DNA from: Patulibacter sp. SYSU D01012
GTDB taxonomy: Bacteria > Actinomycetota > Thermoleophilia > Solirubrobacterales > Solirubrobacteraceae
Reading direction: 5' to 3'
Assembly: GCF_017916475.1 (NCBI RefSeq)
Contig: NZ_JAFMTB010000002.1
Span: 620,001 to 684,000, forward strand
Length of the DNA stretch: 64,000 nt
The position numbers and the translations under genes are program-made. Below are positions 39,083-47,811 of this stretch, in pieces (position 1 is the stretch's first letter; every line of letters begins with the position of its first letter). The notes under the pieces were generated by a model. That model was not told where the DNA came from. It made no database searches and saw only the letters and a program-made list of their open reading frames with translations.

Positions 39083-40474
39083 TCAGGCGGCGGCGAGCGG
39101 CACGGCGGCGCCGTGGCGGGCGGCACAGGCCAGGCCCGCCGCGATCTGCTCGTTCAGGTAGTCGCCCGGCAGGCCGCAGCCCGGCCCGACGACCTCGACG
39201 TCCAGGCCCAGCGCGTCCAGGCGGGCGGCGGCCTCGGCGAAGCCCTCGACCGTCCGACGGGTCGGCACGGGGAAGGTCTTGGCGGCGATGGCGTCGATCG
39301 GCGCGACGGTCCCGCCCTCGCGCAGGATGCCGGTGCGCTCGAGCGAGCGGCGCACGAGCGCGGGCGCGTCCTCGGGATCGGCGTCGTGCCGCAGCTCGAC
39401 GCAGAGCAGGCGATGGCCCTCGGGGGCCCCGGCGCCGCCCGTGGTGACGCGCAGCGCGGGGACGTCCGCGTCCACGACGTGCGTGACGGCCGGCAGCTCG
39501 AGCAGGTCGTCCTCGGGCACCTCGCACCAGGCGACGACGGTGCGGGCGCGCTCGGGCGCGTAGCCGATGCCGGCGGCGGCGAAGAGCTCGGCCGCCGACG
39601 TCGCCAGGACCGGGCGCGGCACGACGAGGACGTCGCCGGCGGCGAAGCCCAGCGCGACGCCGCCCTCGGGCGCGGCGCGCAGGCTGCGCAGCGCGCCGGG
39701 CCGCTCGATGGTCACGAGGGGCTGCGCCTGCAGGCGCGCGACGACCGCGTCCACGAGCCGGCCGACGCCGCCGCGGATCGCGTGCTGCGGCCGCTCGGGA
39801 CGGAAGGAGAACGGGCCGTCGCCGCAGGCCTCGCGGACGCTGCGCGGCCACAGCAGCGGCGTCCACACCCGCCGGCGGAAGGCGGCCAGCACCCGGGCGT
39901 CGCCGCCGGCGACGACCTTCTCCACGAACGGCGCGATCAGCCGGGCGTGCACGAGCGGCCCGTGGTTGTGCAGGGACGCCTCGTGGAGCGTCGTCGTGCC
40001 CAGGGGGCCGGCGAGCACGCCGGCGCCGTCGCGCCCGCCGAGCTGGGCGGCCGCCGCGCGGCGCTCGTCCCGCGTCAGGCCGGCGCGGACGCCCATCGGG
40101 TCGGCGGTGACGAAGAGGTCGTCGACGAGGCGCCCGCCCACGGCGGTGCACGACGCGCCGAACGGCACGAGGCTGTCGCCCGCCAGCCCGGCGACGTACG
40201 CCTTGACGGCGGCGAGGTGCGGCACGTGGCCGGTGGCGACGTCGTACGTCTCCAGCGGCGGAGCGTCCGCGGCCGTCGGCGCGGCCTCGTGGTCGAGCTC
40301 GAGCGTGCGCAGCCCCAGCTCGAGCGTGCGCCCGTGCAGGCGCCGCGACGCGAAGCCCCCGCCGACCCCGTGGTCGGGGAGCAGCAGCCGCACCGGGCGG
40401 CCCGCGGCGGCCAGGCGGTCCGCGGCGACGAGCGCCGTCCAGGTCCCGCCGACGACGACGTGCGGATCAGGCAC
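39083..40474 (-). CDS. FAD-dependent amine-oxidase/protoporphyrinogen-oxidase-like protein
   Basis: A 463-residue protein with a single N-terminal Rossmann loop (VVVGGTWTALVAADRLAAAG, a loose form of GxGxxG) and a fold pattern like UDP-galactopyranose mutase and other NAD(P)/FAD-binding amine-oxidase relatives. HAIRGGVGRLVDAVVARL (about 235-252) fits the FAD-contact region, and GPGCGLPGDYLNEQIAAG near the end is the typical C-terminal FAD motif. Starts at GTG 40474, overlapping the methyltransferase stop by eight bases. Its role in the flagellar sugar island is open: a sugar-ring change or an oxidation. Confidence 0.65.
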   Translation of the reverse strand: MPDPHVVVGGTWTALVAADRLAAAGRPVRLLLPDHGVGGGFASRRLHGRTLELGLRTLELDHEAAPTAADAPPLETYDVATGHVPHLAAVKAYVAGLAGDSLVPFGASCTAVGGRLVDDLFVTADPMGVRAGLTRDERRAAAAQLGGRDGAGVLAGPLGTTTLHEASLHNHGPLVHARLIAPFVEKVVAGGDARVLAAFRRRVWTPLLWPRSVREACGDGPFSFRPERPQHAIRGGVGRLVDAVVARLQAQPLVTIERPGALRSLRAAPEGGVALGFAAGDVLVVPRPVLATSAAELFAAAGIGYAPERARTVVAWCEVPEDDLLELPAVTHVVDADVPALRVTTGGAGAPEGHRLLCVELRHDADPEDAPALVRRSLERTGILREGGTVAPIDAIAAKTFPVPTRRTVEGFAEAAARLDALGLDVEVVGPGCGLPGDYLNEQIAAGLACAARHGAAVPLAAA

Positions 40475-41159
40475 GGCGCAGCACCACGTAGCTCATGGCC
40501 GCCAGGTCCGGCGCGTGGCGCGCGGCGAGCAGCAGGGTCTCCAGCAGCTCGTCGGGCAGCGCCTCGAGCGCGCCGTTCGGCGCCGGCTTCAGCAGGACGC
40601 CGCCGCGGTGGACCGGCTGCAGGCCGGCGGCGCGGCCCAGCGCGACGATCCGCTCGCCGCTCATCATCCGGGTGACCTGGGTGGCGTGCCCGAGCGCCGA
40701 GATCTCGTCCAGGTCGGACAGGTGCCCCGTGTCGACCGCGACGAGCCGGTGCAGCGAGCGCGGGTTGGGGACCGTGACGTGCAGCAGCCCGCCGGGCGCC
40801 AGCCGCTCGGCGGCCTGGGCGACGAAGCCGGCGGGGTCGGGGATCTGGTGCAGGATGCTCGTGGCGAGGACGTGCTCGTGCGGGTCGACGGCGGGGAACC
40901 CGTCCGCCAGGTCCGCCGCGACGACGTCGACCCCGGGCAGCGCCCGGTCGCGCACCCGCTCCAGGTAGTGGCCGGCGCGGTCGACGGCGGTGACGCGCGC
41001 GCCCGCCTCGACGAGCATCGCCGTCATCAGGCCGGTGGCGCAGCCGAGCTCGAGCACCCGGTCGCCCGGGCGGACCCACGTCGCGACCTCGCGGCCGGTG
41101 CCGATCGTGTACCAGCGGTCGAAGTCGACCTCCGGGTCGTACGCCAGCGTGTAGTCCAT
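40467..41159 (-). CDS. SAM-dependent methyltransferase of the flagellar sugar island
   Basis: A 230-residue class I methyltransferase: DRVLELGCATGLMTAMLVEAG (in part, about 33-53) is the SAM loop, and VTAVDRAGHYLERV and the LATSILHQIPDPAGF motif follow. The substrate is unknown; in flagellar glycosylation islands such enzymes methylate sugars or the transferred glycan. A sigma-28-type promoter (41167-41193) ends eight bases before the ATG. It forms an operon with the flavoprotein downstream and is divergent from the GT2 gene at 41266. Confidence 0.85.
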   Translation of the reverse strand: MDYTLAYDPEVDFDRWYTIGTGREVATWVRPGDRVLELGCATGLMTAMLVEAGARVTAVDRAGHYLERVRDRALPGVDVVAADLADGFPAVDPHEHVLATSILHQIPDPAGFVAQAAERLAPGGLLHVTVPNPRSLHRLVAVDTGHLSDLDEISALGHATQVTRMMSGERIVALGRAAGLQPVHRGGVLLKPAPNGALEALPDELLETLLLAARHAPDLAAMSYVVLRRA

Positions 41160-41166
41160 GCTGCGG

Positions 41167-41193
41167 TGATCGGTCGGGGGTCGCGCCGCTTGA
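41167..41193 (-). promoter_or_regulatory. Sigma-28-type promoter of the methyltransferase-flavoprotein operon
   Basis: Minus strand: TCAAGCGG, 11 bases, ACCGATCA (one mismatch to GCCGATNA). Confidence 0.7.
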
Positions 41194-41265
41194 GCCGCGC
41201 CCCTCCGACGCGTCCTCGCGCGCGGGGAACCGGCGACCGCCCTTCACCCGCGCGCGGCGCGGCCG

Positions 41266-42639
41266 ATGACGGGGGACATGACCGCCCTGCCGCCGCTCCC
41301 CGAGGTGCCGCTCGTCAGCGTCTACTGCACGGCCTACAACCACGAGCGCTTCGTCGCCGAGGCCGTCGAGAGCGTGCTGGCGCAGGACTGGCCGGCGGAC
41401 CGGCTGCAGTTCGTGATCCTGGACGACGGGTCGACCGACGGGACGCTCGCCGCCCTCGAGCCGTACCGCGACCGCGCGACGGTGCTCACCCAGGAGAACC
41501 GCGGGCTGCGCGGCGCCGTCAACCGGGCGATGGGCGAGCTGCACGGCGACCTCATCACGTCGATCTCGGGCGACGACGTCTGGGTGCCCGGGCGCGTCCG
41601 CCGGATGGTGGAGGCGCTGCGCGCCAACCCGCGCGCGGCGTTCGTCCACTCCGACCTGGAGGTCATCGACGACCGCGGCGCGCTGCTGTACCCCTCCTTC
41701 CGCACCTCGGCCGAGATCCCGGACCCCGGCCCGCGGCCGCGCGGGATGCTGCTGAAGCACAACGCCGTCTGCGGCGCCGGCGTCATGCAGCGCGGCTGCC
41801 TCAAGCACCTCGTGCACCCGATCCCCGACCACGCGCCGTGGGAGGACTACTGGTGGGCGTGGGCGCTGTCCGGCGCCGGCGAGGCGGCGTACCTGCCCGA
41901 GGTGACGTGCCGCTACCGGCTGCACGACAGCAACATCAGCCTGGGCGCCACGCCGGAGCAGGTCCACGCGCACCGTCACGCGGAGCGCCACCTGCGCCGC
42001 GAGATGCTGCGCGGCCTGCGCCCCGGCGAGGTCGCCGCCGCCGACGCCGTGACCGGCCTGCGGGCGTTCCGCGGCGCCCTCGTCTCGGGCGCCGGCGCGC
42101 TGCGGTCGACCGACGACCCCGCCGTCGCCGTGACCGCCGACGACCGCGCCCACGCCGCCGAGCGCGCCGCCGCGGCCCGCGCCGCCCTGGCGGCCGGCGA
42201 CGCGGCCGGCGCCGTGGTGCACGCGGTCGCCGGCCTGGCCGACGACCCGGTCGACGGGCTGCTGGACGCCTGGCTCGAAGAGGTCGTGGCCGCCCACGGC
42301 GCGCACCTGCCGGCCGAGCCCGAGCTGCGCGGCCGGGTGGTCCTCGCCGACGCCGACGCGCTCGCCGCGGATCCCGCGCTGCTGGGCGGGTACGTGGCGA
42401 CCGTGCACGACGGCGACGACCTGACCCTGGTGATCCACGGCCGCGGGTGGACCGACGGCCGCCTGGTGGAGGCCTTCGGCCCCGCCCTCGAGCACGCCGA
42501 CGCCGACGTCCTGGCGACCGGCGACGAGCCGCACGGCCGCGCTGCCCTCGTCGCCCGCGCCCACGCCGCGCTCGGCCCCGTGCCGGGCGGCGAGGCGCTG
42601 CCCGCGTTCGCGCCCGTCCCGGCCGCCGCGCTCGCGTGA
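41266..42639 (+). CDS. Family 2 glycosyltransferase with C-terminal extension
   Basis: A 457-residue protein. The GT2 domain is about 15-230: LVSVYCTAYNHERFVAEAV, FVILDDGSTDGTLAAL, LITSISGDDVWVPGRV (metal site) and PWEDYWWAWAL. A 220-residue alpha-helical/Ala-rich extension follows with no recognised motif. Two starts are possible, ATG 41266 and ATG 41278; a GCCGATGA element at 41262-41269 overlaps the first, so if it is a promoter the second start is the real one. The acyltransferase gene follows with a GTGA overlap. Divergent from the sigma-28-controlled methyltransferase, it probably belongs to the same glycan pathway. Confidence 0.83.
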   Translation: MTGDMTALPPLPEVPLVSVYCTAYNHERFVAEAVESVLAQDWPADRLQFVILDDGSTDGTLAALEPYRDRATVLTQENRGLRGAVNRAMGELHGDLITSISGDDVWVPGRVRRMVEALRANPRAAFVHSDLEVIDDRGALLYPSFRTSAEIPDPGPRPRGMLLKHNAVCGAGVMQRGCLKHLVHPIPDHAPWEDYWWAWALSGAGEAAYLPEVTCRYRLHDSNISLGATPEQVHAHRHAERHLRREMLRGLRPGEVAAADAVTGLRAFRGALVSGAGALRSTDDPAVAVTADDRAHAAERAAAARAALAAGDAAGAVVHAVAGLADDPVDGLLDAWLEEVVAAHGAHLPAEPELRGRVVLADADALAADPALLGGYVATVHDGDDLTLVIHGRGWTDGRLVEAFGPALEHADADVLATGDEPHGRAALVARAHAALGPVPGGEALPAFAPVPAAALA

Positions 42640-43583
42640 GCGGCGCGGCCTTCGCCGTCCGGCCCCGCCGGCCCGAGGACGACGCGGCCTGGGACGCGCT
42701 CGTCGCCCGGGCGCGGATCCCCACCGTCCTGCTCCGCACGGGCTACCTGGCCTACCACGCCGACCGCTTCGCGGACGCGTCGCTGCTCGTCCACGAGGGC
42801 GACGCGCTGCGCGCCGCCCTCCCCCTCTCCCGCCACGGCGACGAGGTCGTCTCGCACGGCGGGCTGACGTTCGGGGGCCTGATCACGGACGACGCCGCGT
42901 CCGCCACGCGCGTCGCGGCGTGGCTGGAGGCGTGCGCCGAGCGGCTGCGCGCCGACGGCGTGCGGCGCCTGGTCTACAAGCCCGCGCCGCACATCTACCA
43001 CCGCCGCCCGGCCGAGGAGGACCTGCACGCGCTGTGGGCCCTCGGCGCGCGGCTCGTCCGCCGCGACCTCTCCACGACGATCCGCACGGCGGACCGCCCG
43101 CCGTTCGCGAAGGGCCGCCGCGCGGCGGTGAAGAAGGCCCGCGACCTGCACGTGGCGCGCGACCCGGACCTGCACGGCTACTGGGCGCTCGAGGAGGCCA
43201 CGCTGCTCGGTCGCCACGGCGTGCGGCCCGTGCACACCGCCGACGAGATCGCGCTGCTCGCCGCGCGCTTCCCCGACGAGATCGCGCTGTACACCGCGCG
43301 CGAGGCGCCCGGCGCGCCCGTGCTCGCCGGCGTGGTCGTCTACGCCACGCCGCTCGTCGCCCACACGCAGTACATCGCCGCGGGGCCCGAGGGCCGCGCG
43401 CGCGGCGGGGTCGACGCGATCGTCGACCACCTGCTGCGCGAGGTCCACCCCGCGACGCCGTGGTTCGACTTCGGCATCTCCACCGTCGACGAGGGCCGCA
43501 CGCTGAACGCCGGCCTGGTGCGCAACAAGGAGAGCTACGGCGGCAGCACCACGGTCTACGACCGCTACGTCTTGGACCTGTAG
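42636..43583 (+). CDS. GNAT/FemAB-like acyltransferase
   Basis: A 315-residue protein. The closing segments (ARGGVDAIVDHLLREV; PWFDFGISTVDEGRTLNAGLVRNKESYGG in part; TTVYDRYVLDL) are typical of GNAT-superfamily transferases found in polysaccharide loci, where they N-acylate aminosugars. KGRRAAVKKARD near residue 155 gives a basic CoA- or RNA-binding patch. It overlaps the GT2 gene by GTGA. N-acylation of the 3-amino sugar made by FdtA/FdtB is a reasonable role, although classical FdtC enzymes are of a different (hexapeptide) fold. Confidence 0.7.
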   Translation: MSGAAFAVRPRRPEDDAAWDALVARARIPTVLLRTGYLAYHADRFADASLLVHEGDALRAALPLSRHGDEVVSHGGLTFGGLITDDAASATRVAAWLEACAERLRADGVRRLVYKPAPHIYHRRPAEEDLHALWALGARLVRRDLSTTIRTADRPPFAKGRRAAVKKARDLHVARDPDLHGYWALEEATLLGRHGVRPVHTADEIALLAARFPDEIALYTAREAPGAPVLAGVVVYATPLVAHTQYIAAGPEGRARGGVDAIVDHLLREVHPATPWFDFGISTVDEGRTLNAGLVRNKESYGGSTTVYDRYVLDL

Positions 43584-43633
43584 CCCGCGCCGGCGGCGCG
43601 CCGCCGCCCCGGCGCCTCTGCGAGCCTGGGGCG

Positions 43634-44302
43634 ATGGCCGCGCCCGAAGGACTGCTCGTCGACGCCAACCCGTTCCCCGCGGGGCTGACCGGCGAGCTGC
43701 GGCGCCAGCTGGAGTTCGTCGTCGAGGTCGACCGGATGAAGGCCGTGCTGCGCGCCTCCCCCGTCGCCTCCGTCGCCCGCCGCGAGAACGACGCCGAGCA
43801 CTCCTGGCACCTGGCGCTCATGGTCCTGGTGCTCGCGCAGCACGCGGCGGAGCCCGTCGACGTCGGGCGCACGCTCGAGCTCGTCGTCGTGCACGACCTC
43901 GTCGAGGTCTACGCCGGGGACACCGTCATCCACGACCCGGCCGCGCGGGTCGGCCAGGCGGAGCGCGAGCTCGCCGCCGCCGATCGCCTGTTCGCGCTGC
44001 TGCCCGGCGGGCAGGGCGAGCGCCTGCGCGCCGCGTGGGAGGAGTTCGAGGCGCACGCGACGCCCGAGGCGCGGTTCGCGCGGTCGATGGACCGCCTGCA
44101 GCCGATCCTCCAGAACTGGGTGACGGGCGGCGGCTCGTGGGAGGACCACGACGTGACCCCGGCCGACATGCGCGCCCGCACGGGGATCATCGCCGACGGC
44201 GCGCCGGGCCTGTGGGCGGCGGCGGAGGTCCTGATCGACGAGGCGGCGCGGCGCGGCCTGCTGCGCCCCGACGGCGAGGACGCGGCCGGCGGCGCGGCGT
44301 AG
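43634..44302 (+). CDS. HD-domain hydrolase, YfbR/HDDC2-like (5'-nucleotidase type)
   Basis: A 222-residue HD-superfamily phosphohydrolase. The metal residues are in SVARRENDAEHSWHLALM (His at about 57) and VVHDLVEVYAGD (HD at about 86-87), with a late Asp in ARSMDRLQPIL. Relatives are 2'-deoxynucleoside 5'-monophosphatases. It starts at ATG 43634, 50 bases after the acyltransferase, and nothing specific ties it to motility. There is no clear ribosome-binding site. Confidence 0.83.
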   Translation: MAAPEGLLVDANPFPAGLTGELRRQLEFVVEVDRMKAVLRASPVASVARRENDAEHSWHLALMVLVLAQHAAEPVDVGRTLELVVVHDLVEVYAGDTVIHDPAARVGQAERELAAADRLFALLPGGQGERLRAAWEEFEAHATPEARFARSMDRLQPILQNWVTGGGSWEDHDVTPADMRARTGIIADGAPGLWAAAEVLIDEAARRGLLRPDGEDAAGGAA

Positions 44303-44332
44303 CCCCGCGCCGGCCGCGGCGTCCCGGGGCGC

Positions 44333-46708
44333 TCAGCCCGCGGTGGCGAGCGCGTCGGCGTCGGCGGCGAACACCGCGGCGTCCTCGTCGAGGCCCGAGG
44401 CGGCCGCGACGGCGGCGAGGCCGCGCAGCGCGGCGACGTCGGGGCCGTCGCGGTCCACGACGGCCATCCACTCCTCGGCGGCGGACTGCAGGAAGCCGCG
44501 GCGCAGGTACAGCTGCGCGAGCGCCTCGCGGCGCTGACGCCACGGGATCGTCAGGCCCTCGAAGACGGCGACGAGCCGCTCGAACGCCTCGAAGCGCTCG
44601 AACCGCGCCAGGGCGGAGAGCATCGTCAGCACCTGGTCGCCGACGGCCGGGCCCGGCGCGCCGCCCAGGCCCGCCCAGGCGGTGAACAGCTCGTGCTCGG
44701 CGCCGGCCAGCACGGACGCGGTGCGGGCGAGCGCCGGGGTGGGATCCCCGCCGTCGGCCAGCAGGCAGAACGCGGCGTGCCGCAGCGCGGCCGGCTCGTG
44801 CGCCGAGCCCGCGCGCACGCCGAGCGCCTGCTCGGCGGCCTCGGCGAAGCGCCCCTGCAGCTGCAGGGTCTCGACGAGCGCCATCCGGGCCTGGTCGGCG
44901 TCGGGGCGCTCGGCGAGCACGGCGCGCAGCTCGGGCTCGGCCAGGTCGACGACGCCCCGGTGGCCGAGCGCGGCGGCGACGTGCTGGCGCAGCTCGGGCG
45001 ACGCGTCGGGCACGAGCTCCTCGATCCGCGCCACCACGTCCTCGCCCGGCAGGCCGCGGCGCAGCAGCACGTCCGCCAGCGCGCGGGCGGTGCGGGCGTG
45101 CTCGGGGTGCGCGACGAGGGAGCGCTCGAGCACCGTCTCGGCCTCGTCCAGCCGGCCGGTCGCGACGTACAGGTCGGCGAGGGCGCGGGCCGCCAGGTAG
45201 GTGCCGGCGCCCAGGGCGGCGGCGTACGTGCTCGGCGCGTCGCCCAGCTCCAGGCAGGCGCGGTAGTGGCGCTCGGCGTCGGCGACGCGGCCGCCGACGA
45301 CGGCCAGGTGCCCCTGCTCCAGGACGACGTCCGTGAAGCCCGGGAACGCCTCGAGCACCTCGCGGGCCACCCGCTCGGCGTCGCCGTAGCGCTCGGTCTG
45401 CCGCAGCGACTGGACCAGGTGGAAGCCGAGGACCGGGCCGAAGGCGGTGACGGGGCGGGCGGGCGCCGGCAGCAGCTGCCACGCCTGCTCGAGGACGCGG
45501 ACCGCCGAGGCGGGGTCGCCCGCCGCCACGTGCTCCATGCCCAGGTTGAAGCGCAGGAACGGCGAGTCGTCGCCGTCCTCGATCTGCCGCTCGATGAGCG
45601 ACAGGTTGCGCTGCTCCTTGCCCTTCGCGGCGCGGACCTCGCCGAGGTAGCCGAAGTGGTCGATCCGGACGGTCGACAGCTCCTGGCGCTCCGGGATGTG
45701 CTCCGGGACGCCCTGGATCTGCTCGTGCAGACGGCCGACGAAGCGGCGCTCCGGGCGGTTGCGGAACATCCGCATCGCGTTGTGGGTCGTCGCCAGGCCG
45801 TCCTCGAGGTCGCCCAGGTGGTTGCGCTCGACGAACGAGAACGCCTCGCGCCACACGCGGCCGGTCAGCTCGCGCAGCCGCGGCGCGTCGCCGGCGACGA
45901 TGACCTCGTCGGCATCCAGGTACAGGATCCAGTCCGTCGTCGCCGCGTCGAAGGAGACGTTGCGCGCGGCGGCGAAGTCGTCCTGCCACGCGTGGTGGAT
46001 GACGCGCGCGCCGTGGGCGTGCGCGATCTCGACGGTGCGGTCGGTCGAGCCGGTGTCGACGACGACGATCTCGTCGACGGCGCCGCGGACGGACGCCAGG
46101 CACTGGTCGAGCATGGCCTCCTCGTCCTTGACGATCATGCAGAGCGCGAGCGTCATGCCGCCCGCGGGCCGGGCGCGCTCGGCGGCCCGGCGGGCCCGCG
46201 GGGCCAGCGTCTTCAGCCCCTGCGCGACGTCGCGCGGCAGGCCGGTGATGGCGCGCACGCCCGCCTCGCGGCGGCGGCGCACCTCGGCCAGGTTGCGCTG
46301 CAGGTGCGGCAGCGCGGGGTCCAGGCGACCGGCGGCCTCGAACAGGTCCTGCGCGGCGGCGAGCGCGCCGAGCTCGTAGAACGCGACGCCGGCGAGGTTG
46401 AGCAGCATCGGCTCGCGCGGCTCGTCCTCGAGCATCCGCACGAGCCGGGCCGCCGCGACGGCCAGGCGCTCGGCGATCTGGGCGGGCGTGCCGCCGTCGT
46501 GCGCCAGGGCCCGCTCCGCCAGGACGCGGCGCGCCTCGTAGCGGTCGTCGCGGTCGGGGCAGGCGTCGGCCTCGTCGACGACCGCGGCCCAGCCGTGCAG
46601 GTCGTGCGCCGTCAGCCGGGCGTCCGCGCGGGCGGACAGCCGGTCGGCGAACGACGCCGTCGGCGTGACGGGACGGGACTCGGGAGTGCTGGACAGACGC
46701 AGCGCCAT
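44333..46708 (-). CDS. TPR-containing family 2 glycosyltransferase, candidate flagellin glycosyltransferase
   Basis: A 791-residue protein. The N-terminal helical/TPR region is about 20-150, followed by a GT2 domain (about 185-300: LALCMIVKDEEAMLDQCLASV, EIVVVDTGSTDRTVEIA, WILYLDADEV with the metal site, FVERNHLGD). A long array of TPR-like helices (about 330-780) completes it. This GT2-TPR plan, next to flagellin, is seen in flagellin glycosyltransferases, where the TPRs hold the protein acceptor. A sigma-28-type promoter (46716-46742) ends eight bases before the ATG. It faces the same way as flagellin and follows its terminator. Confidence 0.85.
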   Translation of the reverse strand: MALRLSSTPESRPVTPTASFADRLSARADARLTAHDLHGWAAVVDEADACPDRDDRYEARRVLAERALAHDGGTPAQIAERLAVAAARLVRMLEDEPREPMLLNLAGVAFYELGALAAAQDLFEAAGRLDPALPHLQRNLAEVRRRREAGVRAITGLPRDVAQGLKTLAPRARRAAERARPAGGMTLALCMIVKDEEAMLDQCLASVRGAVDEIVVVDTGSTDRTVEIAHAHGARVIHHAWQDDFAAARNVSFDAATTDWILYLDADEVIVAGDAPRLRELTGRVWREAFSFVERNHLGDLEDGLATTHNAMRMFRNRPERRFVGRLHEQIQGVPEHIPERQELSTVRIDHFGYLGEVRAAKGKEQRNLSLIERQIEDGDDSPFLRFNLGMEHVAAGDPASAVRVLEQAWQLLPAPARPVTAFGPVLGFHLVQSLRQTERYGDAERVAREVLEAFPGFTDVVLEQGHLAVVGGRVADAERHYRACLELGDAPSTYAAALGAGTYLAARALADLYVATGRLDEAETVLERSLVAHPEHARTARALADVLLRRGLPGEDVVARIEELVPDASPELRQHVAAALGHRGVVDLAEPELRAVLAERPDADQARMALVETLQLQGRFAEAAEQALGVRAGSAHEPAALRHAAFCLLADGGDPTPALARTASVLAGAEHELFTAWAGLGGAPGPAVGDQVLTMLSALARFERFEAFERLVAVFEGLTIPWRQRREALAQLYLRRGFLQSAAEEWMAVVDRDGPDVAALRGLAAVAAASGLDEDAAVFAADADALATAG

Positions 46709-46715
46709 GCCCTCT

Positions 46716-46742
46716 CCATCGGCCCGGCCGGCGGCGACTTGA
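46716..46742 (-). promoter_or_regulatory. Sigma-28-type promoter of the TPR-glycosyltransferase
   Basis: Minus strand: TCAAGTCG, 11 bases, GCCGATGG. The predicted transcript start is next to the ATG at 46708. Confidence 0.75.
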
Positions 46743-46833
46743 ATCGGCCGGGGCGCGGCCGCGCGGGGCGCCGTCCCCGCGGGGCGCCCGGACGCCGGGC
46801 GGCGCGGGCAGGGAGCGCCGACCCGGGAACGAC

Positions 46834-46865
46834 GACGCCCCCGGAGCCGAGGCTCCGGGGGCGTC
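46834..46865 (-). terminator. Flagellin transcription terminator
   Basis: A perfect 15-bp stem (right arm GGCTCCGGGGGCGTC) around GA, 28 bases after the flagellin stop. It isolates flagellin from the glycosyltransferase gene downstream. Confidence 0.75.
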
Positions 46866-46892
46866 CGACCACTGCGGTCTGTCGCGCTCCGA

Positions 46893-47696
46893 CTAGCGGA
46901 GGAGCGACAGGACGCCCTGCGAGGCCTGGTTGGCCTGCGACAGGATGGCCGTGCCCGCCTGAGAGAGGATCTGGTTCTTCGTGAGCGAGACCATCTCCTG
47001 CGCCATGTCCACGTCGCGGATGCGCGACTCGGACGCGGTCAGGTTCTCCTGGTACACCGACAGGTGGTTCAGGGAGTGCTCGAGGCGGTTCTGCACCGAG
47101 CCGAAGTCGCTGCGCGCGCTCGACACGTTCTTGATCGCCGCGTCGATGTCCGCCAGCTTGATGCAGGCGAGCGACGTGGCGCCCGCGACCGTGCCGAGCT
47201 TCTCGCCCAGCGAGATGAGGGAGACCGTGGTCGTCTCATCGTCGTTCGCGCCGACCTGGAACGTGACGGTGCCCGTCGCGTTCAGGAGCTTCGTGCCGTT
47301 GAACTCGGAACGGGTGCCGATGGCGCCCAGCTCCGTCGTGAGCTGCGTGACCTCGGAGTCGATAGCGGACTTCTCGTCCGTGCCCGTGGTGCCCGTCTGG
47401 TACTGGACGGCCAGGGTACGGATGCGCTGCAGCATCGAGTGGACCTCGGTCAGCGAGCCCTCCGCCGTCTGGACGAGCGAGATGCCGTCCTGGGCGTTGC
47501 GCCGCGCCTGCTCGAGACCGCCGATCTGGCCACGCATCTTCTCGGAGATGGCCAGGCCCGCGGCGTCGTCCGACGCCCGGTTGATGCGGAGGCCCGAGGA
47601 CAGGCGCTCCATCGACTTCGCGATCTTGTCGCTCGTGTTGTTCAGGTTGCGATGCGCGTTGAACGCCTCGACGTTGGTGTTGATGCGGAGGGACAT
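46893..47696 (-). CDS. fliC: Flagellin
   Basis: A 267-residue flagellin reduced to its D0/D1 core. The N-terminal half (about 1-140) opens MSLRINTNVEAFNAHRNL and contains ERLSSGLRINRASDDAAGLAI. The C-terminal helices (about 180-267) end TKNQILSQAGTAILSQANQ. There is almost no central D2/D3 region. Cys178 is unusual, since flagellins normally lack cysteine. Several Ser/Thr in the short middle (TGTTGTDEKS, NDDETTTVS) are possible glycosylation sites. AGGAG just upstream of the ATG is a good ribosome-binding site, unlike the leaderless genes around it. It is driven by the sigma-28-type promoter at 47766-47792. Confidence 0.96.
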   Translation of the reverse strand: MSLRINTNVEAFNAHRNLNNTSDKIAKSMERLSSGLRINRASDDAAGLAISEKMRGQIGGLEQARRNAQDGISLVQTAEGSLTEVHSMLQRIRTLAVQYQTGTTGTDEKSAIDSEVTQLTTELGAIGTRSEFNGTKLLNATGTVTFQVGANDDETTTVSLISLGEKLGTVAGATSLACIKLADIDAAIKNVSSARSDFGSVQNRLEHSLNHLSVYQENLTASESRIRDVDMAQEMVSLTKNQILSQAGTAILSQANQASQGVLSLLR

Positions 47697-47765
47697 GCGC
47701 TGATCTCCTTGATCGGCTGGGTTTGATGCTCCCCGGACGACGTCCGTGTCGTCCGTGCGCCCTCT

Positions 47766-47792
47766 TCATCGGCCCCCTGTGCGAGGACTTGA
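47766..47792 (-). promoter_or_regulatory. Sigma-28-type promoter of flagellin
   Basis: Minus strand: TCAAGTCC, 11 bases, GCCGATGA, the best match of the set. The leader of about 60 bases carries AAGGAG before the ATG. Confidence 0.85.
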
Positions 47793-47811
47793 GCACGAAG
47801 TTCGGCGACCT

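Noticed and set aside
42636-43583. FdtC (aminosugar N-acetyltransferase) by name
   Set aside because: FdtC is a left-handed beta-helix enzyme; this protein looks GNAT/FemAB-like, so only the possible role, not the symbol, is kept.
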